Assembly (NCBI RefSeq): GCF_047948215.1
Contig: NC_134465.1
Location: forward strand, 45,060,446 to 45,124,445
Direction: 5' to 3'
Length of the DNA stretch: 64,000 nt
DNA from: Lycorma delicatula
Lineage: Eukaryota > Arthropoda > Insecta > Hemiptera > Fulgoridae
Shown: positions 53,071 through 64,000 of the stretch, piece after piece
Layout of the letters: each line of letters opens with the position of its first letter
How positions within the stretch are numbered: position 1 is the stretch's first letter
Position numbers and translations under genes: made by a program
Notes under the pieces: generated by a model
The model's database searches: none
The model's input: only the letters and a program-made list of their open reading frames with translations
Told to the model about the DNA's origin: nothing

Positions 53071-54150
53071 TTTTTTTTTTTTTAAAGAGGTGGGGAATCC
53101 CATTTACGGAAGCCTAAGCAGTTTTGGGCTCGCTAACAGGTGCCGCAAGATGTTATTAATATGTGTATGTAAACCTGTGCACTACGGACTAAACCGCCAC
53201 CCCTGGCTACTACCCTTCCTACCGCTAACAAAGCATTCCTTCTGGAAGGGGGGTTACACGCCCACTCACACACTCATATGTCATAGTGCAATCGCATCAT
53301 AATAGGAATATCAACAGAAACACATCAGTTACAGCAAACAAGATACATCACCATATATTAGGATACAAAAAAACAGATTATGAAACTACATACTACAGAC
53401 TACACACAAAGAAAAAAGTCACACAATATCTGTGGATGCCAACAGATACGGGAGCAAATTGTCCTCATCCTACTCACGTCAAGGCGACCCCCACATGTTC
53501 GAGGGACCCCCTTGTCGCTCACTCATGAACCTGTCTGCCCCGCACTCATTGATGCCGCCTATTGTTTCATGACTCCTCCCATGCTTGGAGGTCTTTCATC
53601 ATGATTTTCACATACGTAGTGATCACTTTCCAGTTTTCTTTCTTTTTATTATGCCCATCAGCTCCTCAGGCTGGAACATCACTTTCCTGCCTAATATGTT
53701 AAGTAGCTCTGTCCTAGGTCCTTCGTATCTTGGACAGTGGAAGTACACGTGGTATGGCGTTTCTTCCTCGCATACCAGGCAGTTCTGTTCATCGTCGAGG
53801 CCGTACTTATGAAGGTATGCTCTGTATCCCCCATGGCCCGCCATACTGTGTAAGGCAATAATCTAGCAAGCCATGAGCATTCCCTCGCCAGTGCCTTACA
53901 TCTCTCACCAGGCGGTGTGTCCATCTGCCTTTTGTGCTGCCGTCCCACTGTTCTTGCCACTTGTTCTCCATCTCCTCCGTCAGTGTACGTGTCCGTCTTC
54001 TTCTGTCTGCAGGGGAGAGAGCCCCAAGCTCATGTAATCTTATCCGTATTTTGATTACCAAATCTATCGGAAGGATTCCCACAAGTACTTTTATCGCATG
54101 GTACTGTATGCTGCGGTGATTCTTAGGCAGCACCTCCTATGTAAGGACTC
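53071..54150 (-). mobile_element. R1-clade LINE fragment (C-terminal domain and 3' UTR)
   Basis: The poly(T) at 53,071-53,082 marks the 3' end on the minus strand. The coding end runs from 54,133 down: IKVLVGILPIDLVIKIRIRL, ELGALSPADRRRRTRTLTEE, WQEQWDGSTKGRWTHRLVRD (the typical W-x-x-RW-x-S-x-x-GRWTHRLI pattern of R1/Jockey-type LINE tails), HGLLDYCLTQYGG. After a frameshift near 53,830 come GGYRAYLHKYGLDDEQNCLV and the zinc knuckle CLVCEEETPYHVYFHCPRYE (C-x2-C-x6-H-x4-C). The reading frame ends at 53,623. About 500 bp of 3' UTR follow and share blocks with 5,950-6,285. One frameshift in the visible part. It sits in the 4.9-kb intron in the gene's orientation. Confidence 0.85.
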
Positions 54151-56439
54151 CAAAAACTGGATACCTTAATGTATAATCACCACCTTTTTACACGATTCTT
54201 TCATTTCGCATTCAACTTAAGATATCTTTCTTTTATACCTTATCGACCAACCTAATTTCCAGTAACACCATATTTCTCTTGTTGTACAACTTCAGAAAAA
54301 TTTTATTACATTTCAAAAGTTTTAGTTTTTCTTATTTCTGCTTTTTGTATGTTTATGTTTTGCTAACATAAAGTGTCACAATCCATAAGAATTTTGTTTC
54401 AATTCATATGAATTTATATTTCGTAGAAGATATTTAAAAAAAATTATTTTTGTTGCATTAAAGCTCTCCTCGGTTGTGTCAGTCTGCTTTTAATCTCTTC
54501 CTTATTCCAGCCCTTTTATATTATTTACTTCACCTAAATAATAAAATTCCACAGTTAAAGAATATTTGTGTTCTTCTATTGTTAATATTTAATTCTTTAT
54601 CATCTGATTTTCATACTGAATATTTCATTGAAAATTACTTGGTTACATTTACCATTTCTTGTAATGTATTTTTGGTTCTAAAAAATCGTTATTATTATTG
54701 AATCTGTATTTCTCTCCTTTGATTTTTAATATTCACTTAAAATGTTCTTGAGAGTTTTCAACTGCTTTTGTAATTTACAAATTGAAAAAGAACGATATCC
54801 TTTTGGTGTTTATGGTAAAATAAATAAATATGATTTTACCACCCTTTATTTGTAAGAGATAATTCATTCTATCATCATATTTTCCTTGGGGCAGATCATT
54901 TGTTTTGTATCTGATTCTATTATCTTTTAGTTTCAGTTATGGTCTTGAGTACTTGAAACCCTCATTTTCTTTTAAATCGTCTAAATTTTTTTTGTTTTAT
55001 CTCTTTTTTCTTTATTTTCTTCTAGTGATCATTTTACCATTGTTTTAAGTAATCCTTTTTCTCTCCTGATATGTGTCTAAGCCAAATTGGTTTTCCTGTG
55101 CTGAATTATTCTGATAAAGATTCTAGTTTTGCTCACTCACCACTTATCTCATAAATTCTTCATTTTTGGTTAATATGACAATTTAATTTTCATCTACCTC
55201 CTCCATACCCGCACTTGAAATGCAAGTTAGCCTTTCTTTATTGTCTACGGTTTACATTCATCTAGAAGATACTTCAAAATGTACATCTTGTGCTCAGTTC
55301 TTCAATTATTATTTATTATTTATTTCTTCCGAAAGAAATAGACTTCTTCAGTCCTATTATAATATTTATTTTGTTTTCAGTTTTATAATTTTCTGTTATT
55401 GTGATTCTTAACTACATACACTGTTTTATTATTTAAATTTTTCCTTTTTTTTTATAAAGATGAATTCGGTTATGTATTCTTATTATTGTAATTATCTACT
55501 ACGAGAATAGTTTTTTAGTATAACTGATAAAATACTTAAGAAAAGGAGTTAACAATGAAAAAATAATTACATAATAGTGTTGTTAATTCTCCTGTGAAAT
55601 TAATGCTTAATTATAATTGGCATTTTACTGCATTTTAAAATGTCTATTAAACAAGCGGTAAGTTAGTTTTGTGTAACCTCAGGTTACCACGCTTTAATTA
55701 AAAGGTTAATTTAACAACAGCAACTAATTTAAACCGGTAATTATGTGCATTAAAACAAATATAAATAATACCTTTTATGACCCTTTTCAATCTTCAAGCT
55801 TCACAGAGCATTTTTATATCAATGATGATAATAATTTAACAATCATTGTGATGATTTTAGTCTCATTAATATGTAGTAATGATTAATTTACTACTGAAAT
55901 AATTCAGGTGTTTTTCTTTGTGAAATGATAAAAATATAAATATTTTTTATCTCACTAAATATTCATGTGTCAGTTGGATAAACATAAAGATTGAAAGCTG
56001 TTTAACATGACCATTACATGAAAAGGCTTACTTTGGAAAATGAGGAGAGAAGTGGTTTCCCATTTACTTATTCACTGTGCAAAAAAATGTTATATATTTT
56101 TAAAAAATAATAAAATAAAATCGCTTATATAATGTAGATATATTATAATATAGGTGATTAGAATATATAAATGACATCTTTGTTCTATAAATTTCAAAGA
56201 CTGGCTGTATTTGGAACATCATTACTGTTAGTGAAAGCAATGCCAATTAGATTTCTCTTGTACCTTAGGTGTTTATATTCATCATAACCATAAGAAATTG
56301 AGACATAGCAGTATAAAGCAATCAATACACATTGTTTCTCCTCTATAGGCTAATAATTATTTTATATGTCATCAATTATCACTCTAGTTATAACATTAAT
56401 GTGCTGATAAAAATTAACTAATTCAATTTTTATACTTAC
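54151..56439. other. Intronic sequence; faint LINE trace at 54,290-55,130
   Basis: T-rich on the plus strand. Near 54,525-54,555 the minus strand reads VEFYYLGEV, similar to the FCYLG block of LINE-A, and surrounding spacing fits a very old minus-strand LINE, but no second block is clear. 55,131-56,439 shows nothing recognisable. Confidence 0.3.
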
Positions 56440-56671
56440 AATTATTTTCTTTACTCATATCAGCTGATGAAACGTCCATACCGTTTTTCTTTAGGACTTC
56501 TAATAATTCATACCTCATCGCTGTTATTTCACCTTTTACTTCATTTATATCGTCTTCGGTTACTGGATTATCATCTGCTTGTCTATGCATTTGCGATACG
56601 TATCTCCATACTAATGATCTCATTACAGCTGTGTATCTATAATCGCGCTCCTTTTCAGCTTTTTCTTTTCG
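56440..56671 (-). CDS. Trpgamma: TRPC-family channel (TRP-gamma-like), exon with proximal C-terminal domain
   Basis: Acceptor ATTTTACAG|CGAAAAG at 56,671; donor AATAATT|GTAAGT after 56,440; 232 nt, starting in phase 0. Encodes RKEKAEKERDYRYTAVMRSL, VWRYVSQMHRQADDNPVTED and DINEVKGEITAMRYELLEVL, then KKNGMDVSSADMSKENN. This is the most conserved stretch of the gene in the window: the ERDYxYxAVMRxLVWRYV and VTEDDINEVKxEIxxMRYELLE blocks are hallmarks of the cytoplasmic coiled-coil region behind the pore in insect TRP-gamma and TRPL; TRP itself differs (recall, no alignment run). Role: C-terminal assembly and regulatory region of a plasma-membrane, receptor-operated Ca2+-permeable channel. The upstream intron is only 65 bp. 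Confidence 0.95.
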
Positions 56672-56736
56672 CTGTAAAATAAAAAATATATAAGTATACA
56701 AATAGATAATAAACAGAGGTAATGGCTTCTCAATAC

Positions 56737-56814
56737 CTTTTTCCATTTACTGTTCAGTTGTTGAATTCTAATTTTGCAACATATCCTTGTCCATTGATCT
56801 ACGGATGTAACTGG
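56737..56814 (-). CDS. Trpgamma: TRPC-family channel (TRP-gamma-like), short exon (5' boundary uncertain)
   Basis: Donor AAATGGAAAAAG|GTATTG after 56,737, in phase 0 with the next exon. Encodes a basic linker VDQWTRICCKIRIQQLNSKW and KK, which joins RKEKAEKERDYRY to give the Lys-rich run usual between the TRP-box region and the coiled coil. The start is not certain: possible acceptors are CTCCAG|CC (56,814), CAG|TTACATCC (56,810) and CGTAG|ATCAATGG (56,798). An in-frame TGA lies upstream at about 56,857, so the exon cannot extend beyond it. Preceding exons (pore, transmembrane, ankyrin repeats) are not in the window. Confidence 0.65.
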
Positions 56815-59800
56815 CTGGAGGTACATCAGACCGAGTTCCATAATGAAACAAAGTCAGGATTATAAAGTTGAGTTCACTATGGAAACTAGGAATAAATTTT
56901 ATTGTTGCAAACAACATTTTGGGTGTATGTTTTTATTCAATTGCTTTGAATTTTATGAGACATTTATACACAAATTGGCTCTATAAAATGTAGAATTAGG
57001 CATGGGGTTCGTGCTTTTGTGAACTCAGTTAGGTAGTTCAGAAGGCAACAATGTAGGACATTCAAGATGTTTGGATGAGGCCTGTAGCGAAGGCAAAAGG
57101 TGAGTTTATAAAACACTGATGTAAATGTCTACCGAGGCATCTACATCAGTGGCATCCCAACTGCCACTTAAATTAATTAAAAGCACCAAACCAACAAAGC
57201 TGGTGTAGATATCTTAAAACTTTCATTATATCAAATGAATTAGTCAATCAAAAATAAATTAGACGCAATATTGTGTATTTTTATTAATTTTTTTTTTCAT
57301 TTATGACTGAAGTTTGAATCCGTTTACTGCAGAATTTAGTAAAATACTTTGTTGAGAAACAGAAGATCAGATTGTACAGATATATTCATGGGTACACTTT
57401 TAAATTTTGCATTATCAGAATATTTGATTTTATACTAGAGCAGACTGCCAGAATATGGTCCATAACTGCAGTTGGCTACATGATAGTGTTATGAAAAATG
57501 CATATTCATTTCAATGTTTACATTGATATCACGCAAAACTTCTCTTTTTCATGTCAAATTAACTTTTTTCCATGAATTAGATTTTTAGGGACTTATTCTG
57601 CTGCTCTTAGCCTACAGTTATCTAAATGCAAGGACCATTTTTATATAAACTGATTTTTATAATATAGGTTACATTTTTTGTCGACTTTATGTTAAAATAA
57701 ATTTTTTATGTAAGGACAATTTTTGATTTCTCCCAAAAAGCGGTATAGGAATGGCATTCTGAGTAGATCAGATGTTAGTATTATGATAAAACTAGTATTT
57801 ATGCGTAATTCCTGTTCTTTACTATACAGTAAATAAAAGTATGCTGTACATAACAAAGATATCCATCAGGTAAAATTTTGTATGTTGGGGATTTTGCAGA
57901 GTTTGACTTTTTTCACTCTTTAACCAATATTTGGATGTTAACCTGTTTTTTGCTTGAATCTCTAGTCTGATTTGGATGAAATTTAGCATAATGATTTCTG
58001 TATATGGGGTGGTTTCATTTATTTTTTGGCTATAATCGGTTAAAGGGAAAGGTTCATATTGAAGTACAAGGCATAAAACACTTTTTCATCGTCTGTGAAC
58101 TCAATTTCGTTCTTGTATTGATTAATTGATTTCATTAAAGTAGTATGTCGCTTTGATTATGAATTCAGATAATTTCATTCAGGAGTAGAAGTAAAATATG
58201 TAATTTTTTTCCTTTATTTTTCAAAGATAACATTTTGAATGATATTTTTAGACTAGATCAATCGATTTTTATGACATTTTATACGTTGACTTCTGAATAT
58301 GCGTCAATGATACCATTTAATTTCAGTTATAATTGGTTAAGGATTGGAGATGGTCACAATAGGCTTTGCATCTTAAGATTTTACTTAGAGTAGAATAATA
58401 TATTTTTTTTACATTATCTCTTAATTGTTTTACTTGCCAAAATAATTATACAACTCTTTACTGAGTTTTGTTTAAATTTATTTATTTTATATTTTTGATG
58501 CTGTTCTATTGAAAATTTTGTCACAATTTTTAATGATTCTTACAGGCAATTTTCATTCTTCAGCAGTTCCTTTTGTTATTTATACCTAGTGCATGTATTC
58601 TTCAGTGTGATCTATACGTATTATGTAATCACAATACAATTCATTTATAAAAAATTGTTGGCTAATGTTATAAATAATCTGTTTATATATTATAAACAGA
58701 TTATTTATAACATTATAACAGATTAGTAATAAAACATAGATCAGTAAGATCACGTACTAATTTTTTGTTATTTTTTTATAGAATCCATCATTATCTTTAA
58801 AAAATATTATTTTGAGCAATATAAAAAAAAATATATCTATATATAAAACATAAAAAGTGAAATTACAAGTTTTATTGGAAATTAAGTTAGAATAAACACC
58901 AATTTAAAAACAAATTACAGCAAGGTTACCACGTGACTTTCACAGACTCAATTTATCCTTAAGTATTGTGTGGTTAAATAGCAGCTTTATATAAATACTA
59001 ATAGTTCAGCACTTTTAAACGTTATATCACAGTATAGCACTGTGTAATTATAGAATAGAATGAAGCTATATTATATAATTAATAAATAAAGGGTGTTTTT
59101 CCTTAATTATCATACTTTATAACATAATCTAACTTTCACCTTTGATACATATATCTGAACTTCCTTGACATCATGATAAAAATAACATAATAAAAATAAT
59201 ATAATTTCAAATTAGATTAAGCTGTATTCAAATGTGACTACTATAGTACATAATTACTTTCAGAATTAAATCTCTCAAAACTGTTTGTCAGATTTTGATA
59301 AAAGTTTAATTTATTTATCATTACGTATTTGTTTATTGTTCAAGAGATTAGTCGGTACGTCTTTATATAATAAGCACATAAGTCATTAGGTTTATTATGC
59401 AGCTGTTGAATAGAAAACAAAGTCCCAGCAGACCATCAAGGATGCTCGTTTAGATCCCAGTGTCTTTGATATAATCTTAAGAAGTTATGATTTATATCTA
59501 AAGAACCCGAAATGGGGTTTGGATTAAGAGGAAACAGTCAGATTGTTAGAAAAGATAATATATCTTCAAATGAATATTCAAGTGGTGGCTAAAATGTAAT
59601 GCACACTGGAATGTAACTCGAGAACAAAATGATGCATAAAGCAATAGGTTTTGCCATCTTATAGTTTCAGTTCTCTGCCATTAACTCCAAAACTCATTGA
59701 TCCACACCCTCTCTTTTTCAGACAGTTGTCATTGTTATCTAGTTGAGTAAGCATATTATATCGATGTGTTCAAAGTGATGTGCGGTGATTGAGATTTTAA

Positions 59801-59830
59801 CGGCATAAAAACTGAAAATTAGTGAAATTT
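56815..59830. other. Upstream intron, nothing recognised
   Basis: About 3 kb of AT-rich sequence, presumably the intron leading to the transmembrane exons. I see no pore, ankyrin or TRP-box coding motif on either strand. A perfect inverted repeat near 58,665-58,735 (ATAAATAATCTG ... CAGATTATTTAT) is the only structure noted. Confidence 0.45.
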
Positions 59831-59839
59831 TTCCATTAC

Positions 59840-60360
59840 ATTCCATTACAGAACATAGAATAACGACACTATGGTTCACCACAATCAAAACAATTCAAAA
59901 TTGCTCTTAACAAAAAAATTCTTTTTACATTGTTCTGAGATTCCAAAATGTATGTATCACTGACTACCTGCAGATCGAATGGTCTGGAAATTCTGTATGA
60001 TACATACAGATGTTAAAAAACTTCAGGAGATGTGTGACATGTTTGATAATTAATAGAGCTAATAATTCTGCAACATGATAACACTTGGTCATATAAATAC
60101 AAATCTTGTATAACTGCTGAGGCTCTTGTGAAGTTGGAATTTGAATTTATTCCACAACCTTAATATTCATCAGATTTGGTGATTTTCACTTCTTTCCATG
60201 TTTATTAAGGGTATTCATTTCACCACTAATGATGAACTAAAGGACACAGTGAGGTCATCGACCCAAAAAAAACTACCATAATTCTTCATTGTTGGATTGA
60301 GAAATTCGGTTCATCGTCGGGAGAAATTTGTAACAGTAAATGGTGATTAAGTGGAATAAT
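59840..60360 (+). pseudogene. Very old mariner transposase relic
   Basis: On the plus strand, near 60,075-60,175: LQHDNTWSYKYKSCITAEAL and VKLEFEFIPQP, then YSSDLV, resembling the mariner sequence around the second catalytic Asp (HDN-x-RPH) and the PYSPDL third-Asp block. Next, NDELKDTVRSSTQKK near 60,225-60,275. Numerous stops and shifts. No terminal repeats found. Confidence 0.45.
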
Positions 60361-62282
60361 AGATGAAAGTTTTTGTAGCAGATAAAATGCACTTTTATGC
60401 CATATCTATGTCATTTGGTATCTCTTTTCATCTGTAAGTTACAAGCGACTAAGTGTTACATTTCAGCCATCTCTTGTAGAATATAAGCTATCCCTCTTTA
60501 TATAACAAATCCACTTCATATACAATCTTTTAAGAGATTGGGACACGTATCAAGAAAGAGTATAATTTTATTAATTGACATTATTTTATTGATCTGGTTG
60601 ATACATATGGTAACAAATTTTTTTCTTCCACAAATTAGAGCTTTCCATGAAATAGTATGATGTTCCTAAGGGAATAAACCACACCTACCACTGGAATTTT
60701 TAAGAACGAATGCCCTTTCTAAGGCAATGCATACAGGAATGATGTATGACAATTTGTAGAGGTTGAAAATCGTTATCAATTGACTGACATTCAAACCTTG
60801 AACTTCCAAATGAAAAATCCTAATTTTTTGTATAAGTCTTTTTAAAATACTTTATTTGCAATTAAATTTCTTAAAAATCGTTTGTAATTGATTTAGATGA
60901 AATCTTAACACTTCTGTTATAGAATGATAAATTTTTAAACATATTTTTAGAAACTCCAAGTAATTTTCAAAAAATTATTGTAGAAAAAAATTTTTATATT
61001 ATTTTTTGTAATATTTTAAAAATGTTAGTAGAATTTCATAATAAAATCATTAGTAAACAGTTTTAATACTGTATGTATTAAAATATACATTAATTACTAG
61101 GGCATAAATAAGGATTTCCTGCTATGTAACCAAGTTTCATATAATTTGTTTTTTTTTTTTTGAATTAGGAGATTTTTAAGAAAGTGATACTGGGATTATA
61201 AAGTTTACTTGTACTTTTTTGTTTTATGTAGTTATCTACTTGTATAATTAACCACTTATTCATTTGTCATTCTAGCTCATAAATTATAATCATTATTGTG
61301 AATTCTACTGAACAGCTTGAAGATATAAAAATATTAATATTTACACAAATGATCACACGCTTGTTAGATTACATCAGGTTATAGAAAGTGTAAGACGTCG
61401 CAAATAATTATAAAGATTGATCTTTATAAAAGATGGTCATTAGTTTTATAAAGGAGTGACAACAGTAGTTATTTTTTACTCAATTAGTCTGTAATATCCT
61501 AACGATCTGGAGAGAAAGCAGTAAGCCTTCGAGAATTTGTAATGTAAAGAATCTATAAATTATTTATATAAAAGTAAAGTTATTTAATTATTGAGAAAGT
61601 AAAAAAAAAAATGTAATGAATTTTAAACACAGTACGTTTTCATTTTTTTTTTTTTTTTTAATACTTCCTAGTATAAAAACTGTTCATTAGGCACCCATAA
61701 ATGGGAGTTGTATATAATTATGTAAATTCTGTATTGAAATATGATTATTCATTGTGGAGTTACACACAGGTGTACTGTTTCCTGAGCATTATTTGTAGTT
61801 TAATTGACCTTTACCATTCAGAATCAGCGACCAGAAAAAATTATCTGAAATACTTGCTCCTATCGTGTAGAACAACTGTTCATTTGAAACTTGTAGCGAA
61901 TTGCAGGAGATTGGGTCAAAGTAGGCCTCTTTTTTCATACAGATTACTTAACAAGTCCGATGACAAATATATGCTTCTTGTTCAAATTAATAAACCTAAT
62001 ATTCCGAGTTAGAATCGAATATTCTCACTGTTACAGTATGGAATATTTTGACAAATTTATATAGAATAAAAGAGAAACATGTTAATGTTGGGAGGAAAAA
62101 ATGAATTTTGTATTAAAATAATTAATTCATTGGATACAAATGAAAATTTTTTTTTAATATAGTTATGCTTATTTATGAAGCGGCTTTCCATCTAAGTAGT
62201 AGTGTAGATCAATCTTAAAAATGTATTGTAATGGGGTACAATCAATTCACTTATGCTAGTAAAATATGTTCAAGATAGTAAA
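60361..62282. other. AT-rich sequence, nothing recognised
   Basis: No exon, RNA gene or shared repeat recognised. The 103-codon frame at 61,701 has no motif and begins in AT-rich context. Confidence 0.45.
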
Positions 62283-62490
62283 AACTAGTAAAGGCAGTTA
62301 CTTTTATTTAGATTTGAATACTAGATCGTGAATACCGATGTTCTTTGGTGGTTAGGTTTCAATTAACCACATATCGCAGGAATTGTCAACCTGACACTGT
62401 ACAAGACTGCACTTCATTTACATTCATACTTATCATCTGAAATAATGCCTTATGGTGGTTCCAGATGCTAAACAGAAAGAGAGAGAGAGT
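62283..62490 (+). repeat. SINE-1 copy, head truncated
   Basis: Starts inside the B-box region (ACTAGTAAAGGCAGTTAC), then body (GATGTTCTTTGGTGGTTAGG) and tail (CAGATGCTAAACAGAAAGAG). Diverged compared with the 48.3 kb copy. Confidence 0.8.
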
Positions 62491-62775
62491 AGGAAAGATT
62501 TATGTTTTTAAGTTTTAAATTCTTTAAAAATTTATGGTTTGGATTTTATTTGTTAAATATCAAGTATTGATTAAGAAAAATCTTTTCTTTGTGAGAGATA
62601 ATCATTTTTGAAAATCAGATATTAATCTAATATTAATTAATGTTTTTAACTAATAAAATATGCTTTTTCTAATTTATCTTATTTTATTTCCTCATTATTA
62701 ATCGATTCTAATTCCAGGAACTGGTGGTTATTTTTAGATTACATTAACTTGTTCAAGTGATTTCTATTTTTTTAG

Positions 62776-63046
62776 GTATCATCAGTCAGTAAGCTGGTTT
62801 GTGCTACTCTTCATTAGCTTCTATTCTTTGCTAATCTTTTAACCTCAACATATTTATTACAGCCTACATCCTTAATTGTCTGTTTTATAAGTTTTTTCTT
62901 GCTCTACAATGTTTCATATCTCTTCACTTCCAAAGTAATTAAACATGGAAGTCTTAATATACACTCCTTTGACTCGGTTCATCTCTGCTATTAATTTCTG
63001 TTCTCTTTTTTTCAACCCAAGATTTTCTTTTATTTCAAATTTTATC
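62776..63046 (-). mobile_element. Diverged LINE 3' end, LINE-A relative
   Basis: The plus strand reads CAGTCAGTAAGCTGGTTTGT, then TTACAGCCTACATCC and TTAATTGTCTGTTTTATAAG, mirroring the LINE-A 3' end order (CAGTCATTTGACTGGTTTGA, CATCCTACATCC, CTAACAATTTGTTTTACATA). Too diverged to read the protein. Confidence 0.45.
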
Positions 63047-63052
63047 ATTCTA

Positions 63053-64000
63053 CTAGCCGCTCGGCCCAGCTTCGCTGGACTTCCCAGCCAGGCCTCACTT
63101 CGCTTGGCGCTTTGGTTTTCCAGGTTTCCAAAGTTCTTTTTTCAACCGGAAAATTTTTGACGTTATCAACTTTATTCCAAATTAAGAGCTTAATGTTTTT
63201 AGAAAAAATTTCATGCAATTTAGATATGTTATCTGATAACAGAAAATCCATTTTTTTTTAATTTACCGACATGGGGTCTGCGCCCCCAAACCTAATCACA
63301 TTTTCCGTTGCTCAGTTGTTTCAGTCTAGCGGGATTGGGCTGTGTGTATTCGATCGCGTTCCAATCTTGACTGTCTTTCGTTTTCAGTCTCTGCCGCATG
63401 AAGTTTTCATCATACGTGCTTTTTTTTGTATTTCTCCCGATTTAAGAATGTCTTTTAGGCATGGTATGATGTTTTGAAAAAAGATAACAGAATTTAAAAG
63501 ATTGCAGTTAAATACTTTACATACTTTAAATTAGTACACACATAATAAACAAAAGCAGCTATTTATTTATGTTTTTAAACAGCTGTAAAGAATTGTAAAT
63601 TAATGAATTGTAAAAATTACATATGCATGTGCGCTAAATTAATTGAAACTTAGGAATAACTGTACGTTAAAACCTCAGCCCTTTTCAAAATTAATCAATT
63701 CAATGGTAAAAAAATGTTAGCTAAAAATTAAATTTTTCTTGAAAATCAAAGTCATTCTGAAAATTAAATAAGCTTTAAGGAAGAAATAAATAGTGTTTTA
63801 AATTTTTTTGTAAAATTTTCATTACGTCGGAGGTCCAAAAAAATTAGCCTATGTTCACTGCAGGGCTTCAAAATGTAGGTGTGCAAAATTTTAGACAAAT
63901 CTGTTTGGTAGATTTTGAGTTAAGTTGGAACAGACAGACAAATAAACATTGATTTATTTATATATGTATAATATATATATATTTAATTTTCAAATATCCT
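63053..64000 (-). mobile_element. Non-autonomous Helitron, copy 2, minus strand (5' end at or past the window edge)
   Basis: On the minus strand the 3' end is CTAG (63,056-63,053) followed by T, preceded by hairpin CCAGC-GAA-GCTGG. The ORF start MPKRHS lies near 63,457, followed by the SRSTET-type repeat region, then about 230 bp absent from copy 1. The 5' part (GTTTATTTGTCTGTCTGTTC) lies near 63,925-63,950. Opposite in orientation to copy 1 at 31.6 kb, with similar overall length. Confidence 0.78.

Noticed and set aside
58665..58735. Perfect short inverted repeat considered as a microRNA precursor
   Set aside because: Almost pure A/T arms with no sign of conservation in this window; common in AT-rich DNA.
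61701..62012. 103-codon frame considered as a small gene
   Set aside because: No domain, no splice or codon signal, and AT-rich flanks; chance frame is likely.

Overview
The window looks like animal, almost certainly insect, nuclear DNA. It is very AT-rich and intron-rich, carries 1.2-1.3 kb Tc1/mariner-type elements with TA target duplications, R1-type and RTE-like non-LTR retrotransposons, tRNA-derived SINEs and non-autonomous Helitrons, and holds one host gene whose product resembles insect TRPC-class channels. A hemipteran is a reasonable guess, but nothing here fixes the species. No bacterial, viral, CRISPR or rRNA features were seen.

Host gene. Five exons on the minus strand (56,814 down to 27,268) encode the cytoplasmic C-terminal part of a TRPC-family cation channel, best match TRP-gamma (TRPL is the alternative). 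Four introns separate them, of about 65 bp, 4.9 kb, 3.1 kb and 19.9 kb. Splice sites and phases agree at all four junctions and give an open frame of about 527 codons ending in Gly-Trp-Ile. The ankyrin and transmembrane exons must lie beyond the right edge. The 0-27 kb region is 3' of the gene and holds no other recognisable host gene.

Repeats. Everything else identifiable is mobile or ex-mobile DNA. There are: (1) four Tc1/mariner-superfamily elements with both terminal inverted repeats and flanking TA (10,669-12,008; 16,716-18,051; 21,076-22,323; 45,138-46,424), all with broken transposase genes, plus at least three decayed transposase relics; (2) an RTE-like LINE family ('LINE-A', mostly minus strand) in seven copies, plus three other LINE types, among them R1-clade fragments; (3) a tRNA-derived SINE ('SINE-1', about 300 bp) in about ten whole or partial copies and a tRNA-Glu-like 'SINE-2' in three; (4) two non-autonomous Helitrons in opposite orientation, one of them running off the right edge; (5) a long-armed foldback family ('F') and a second unclassified family ('D'), which together supply much of the remaining intermediate-copy sequence.

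Most interesting points: a SINE-1 fused to a LINE-like 3' end within one 14-bp target-site duplication; compensatory changes in the Helitron terminal hairpin; long-armed foldback elements sharing their terminal bases with a TA-flanked mariner-like element; and a SINE inserted about 114 bp upstream of a channel-gene acceptor site. I found no convincing new multi-gene system; the F and D families are the best candidates for undescribed elements. LINE-A, SINE-1, SINE-2, D, E and F are names used only in this annotation.
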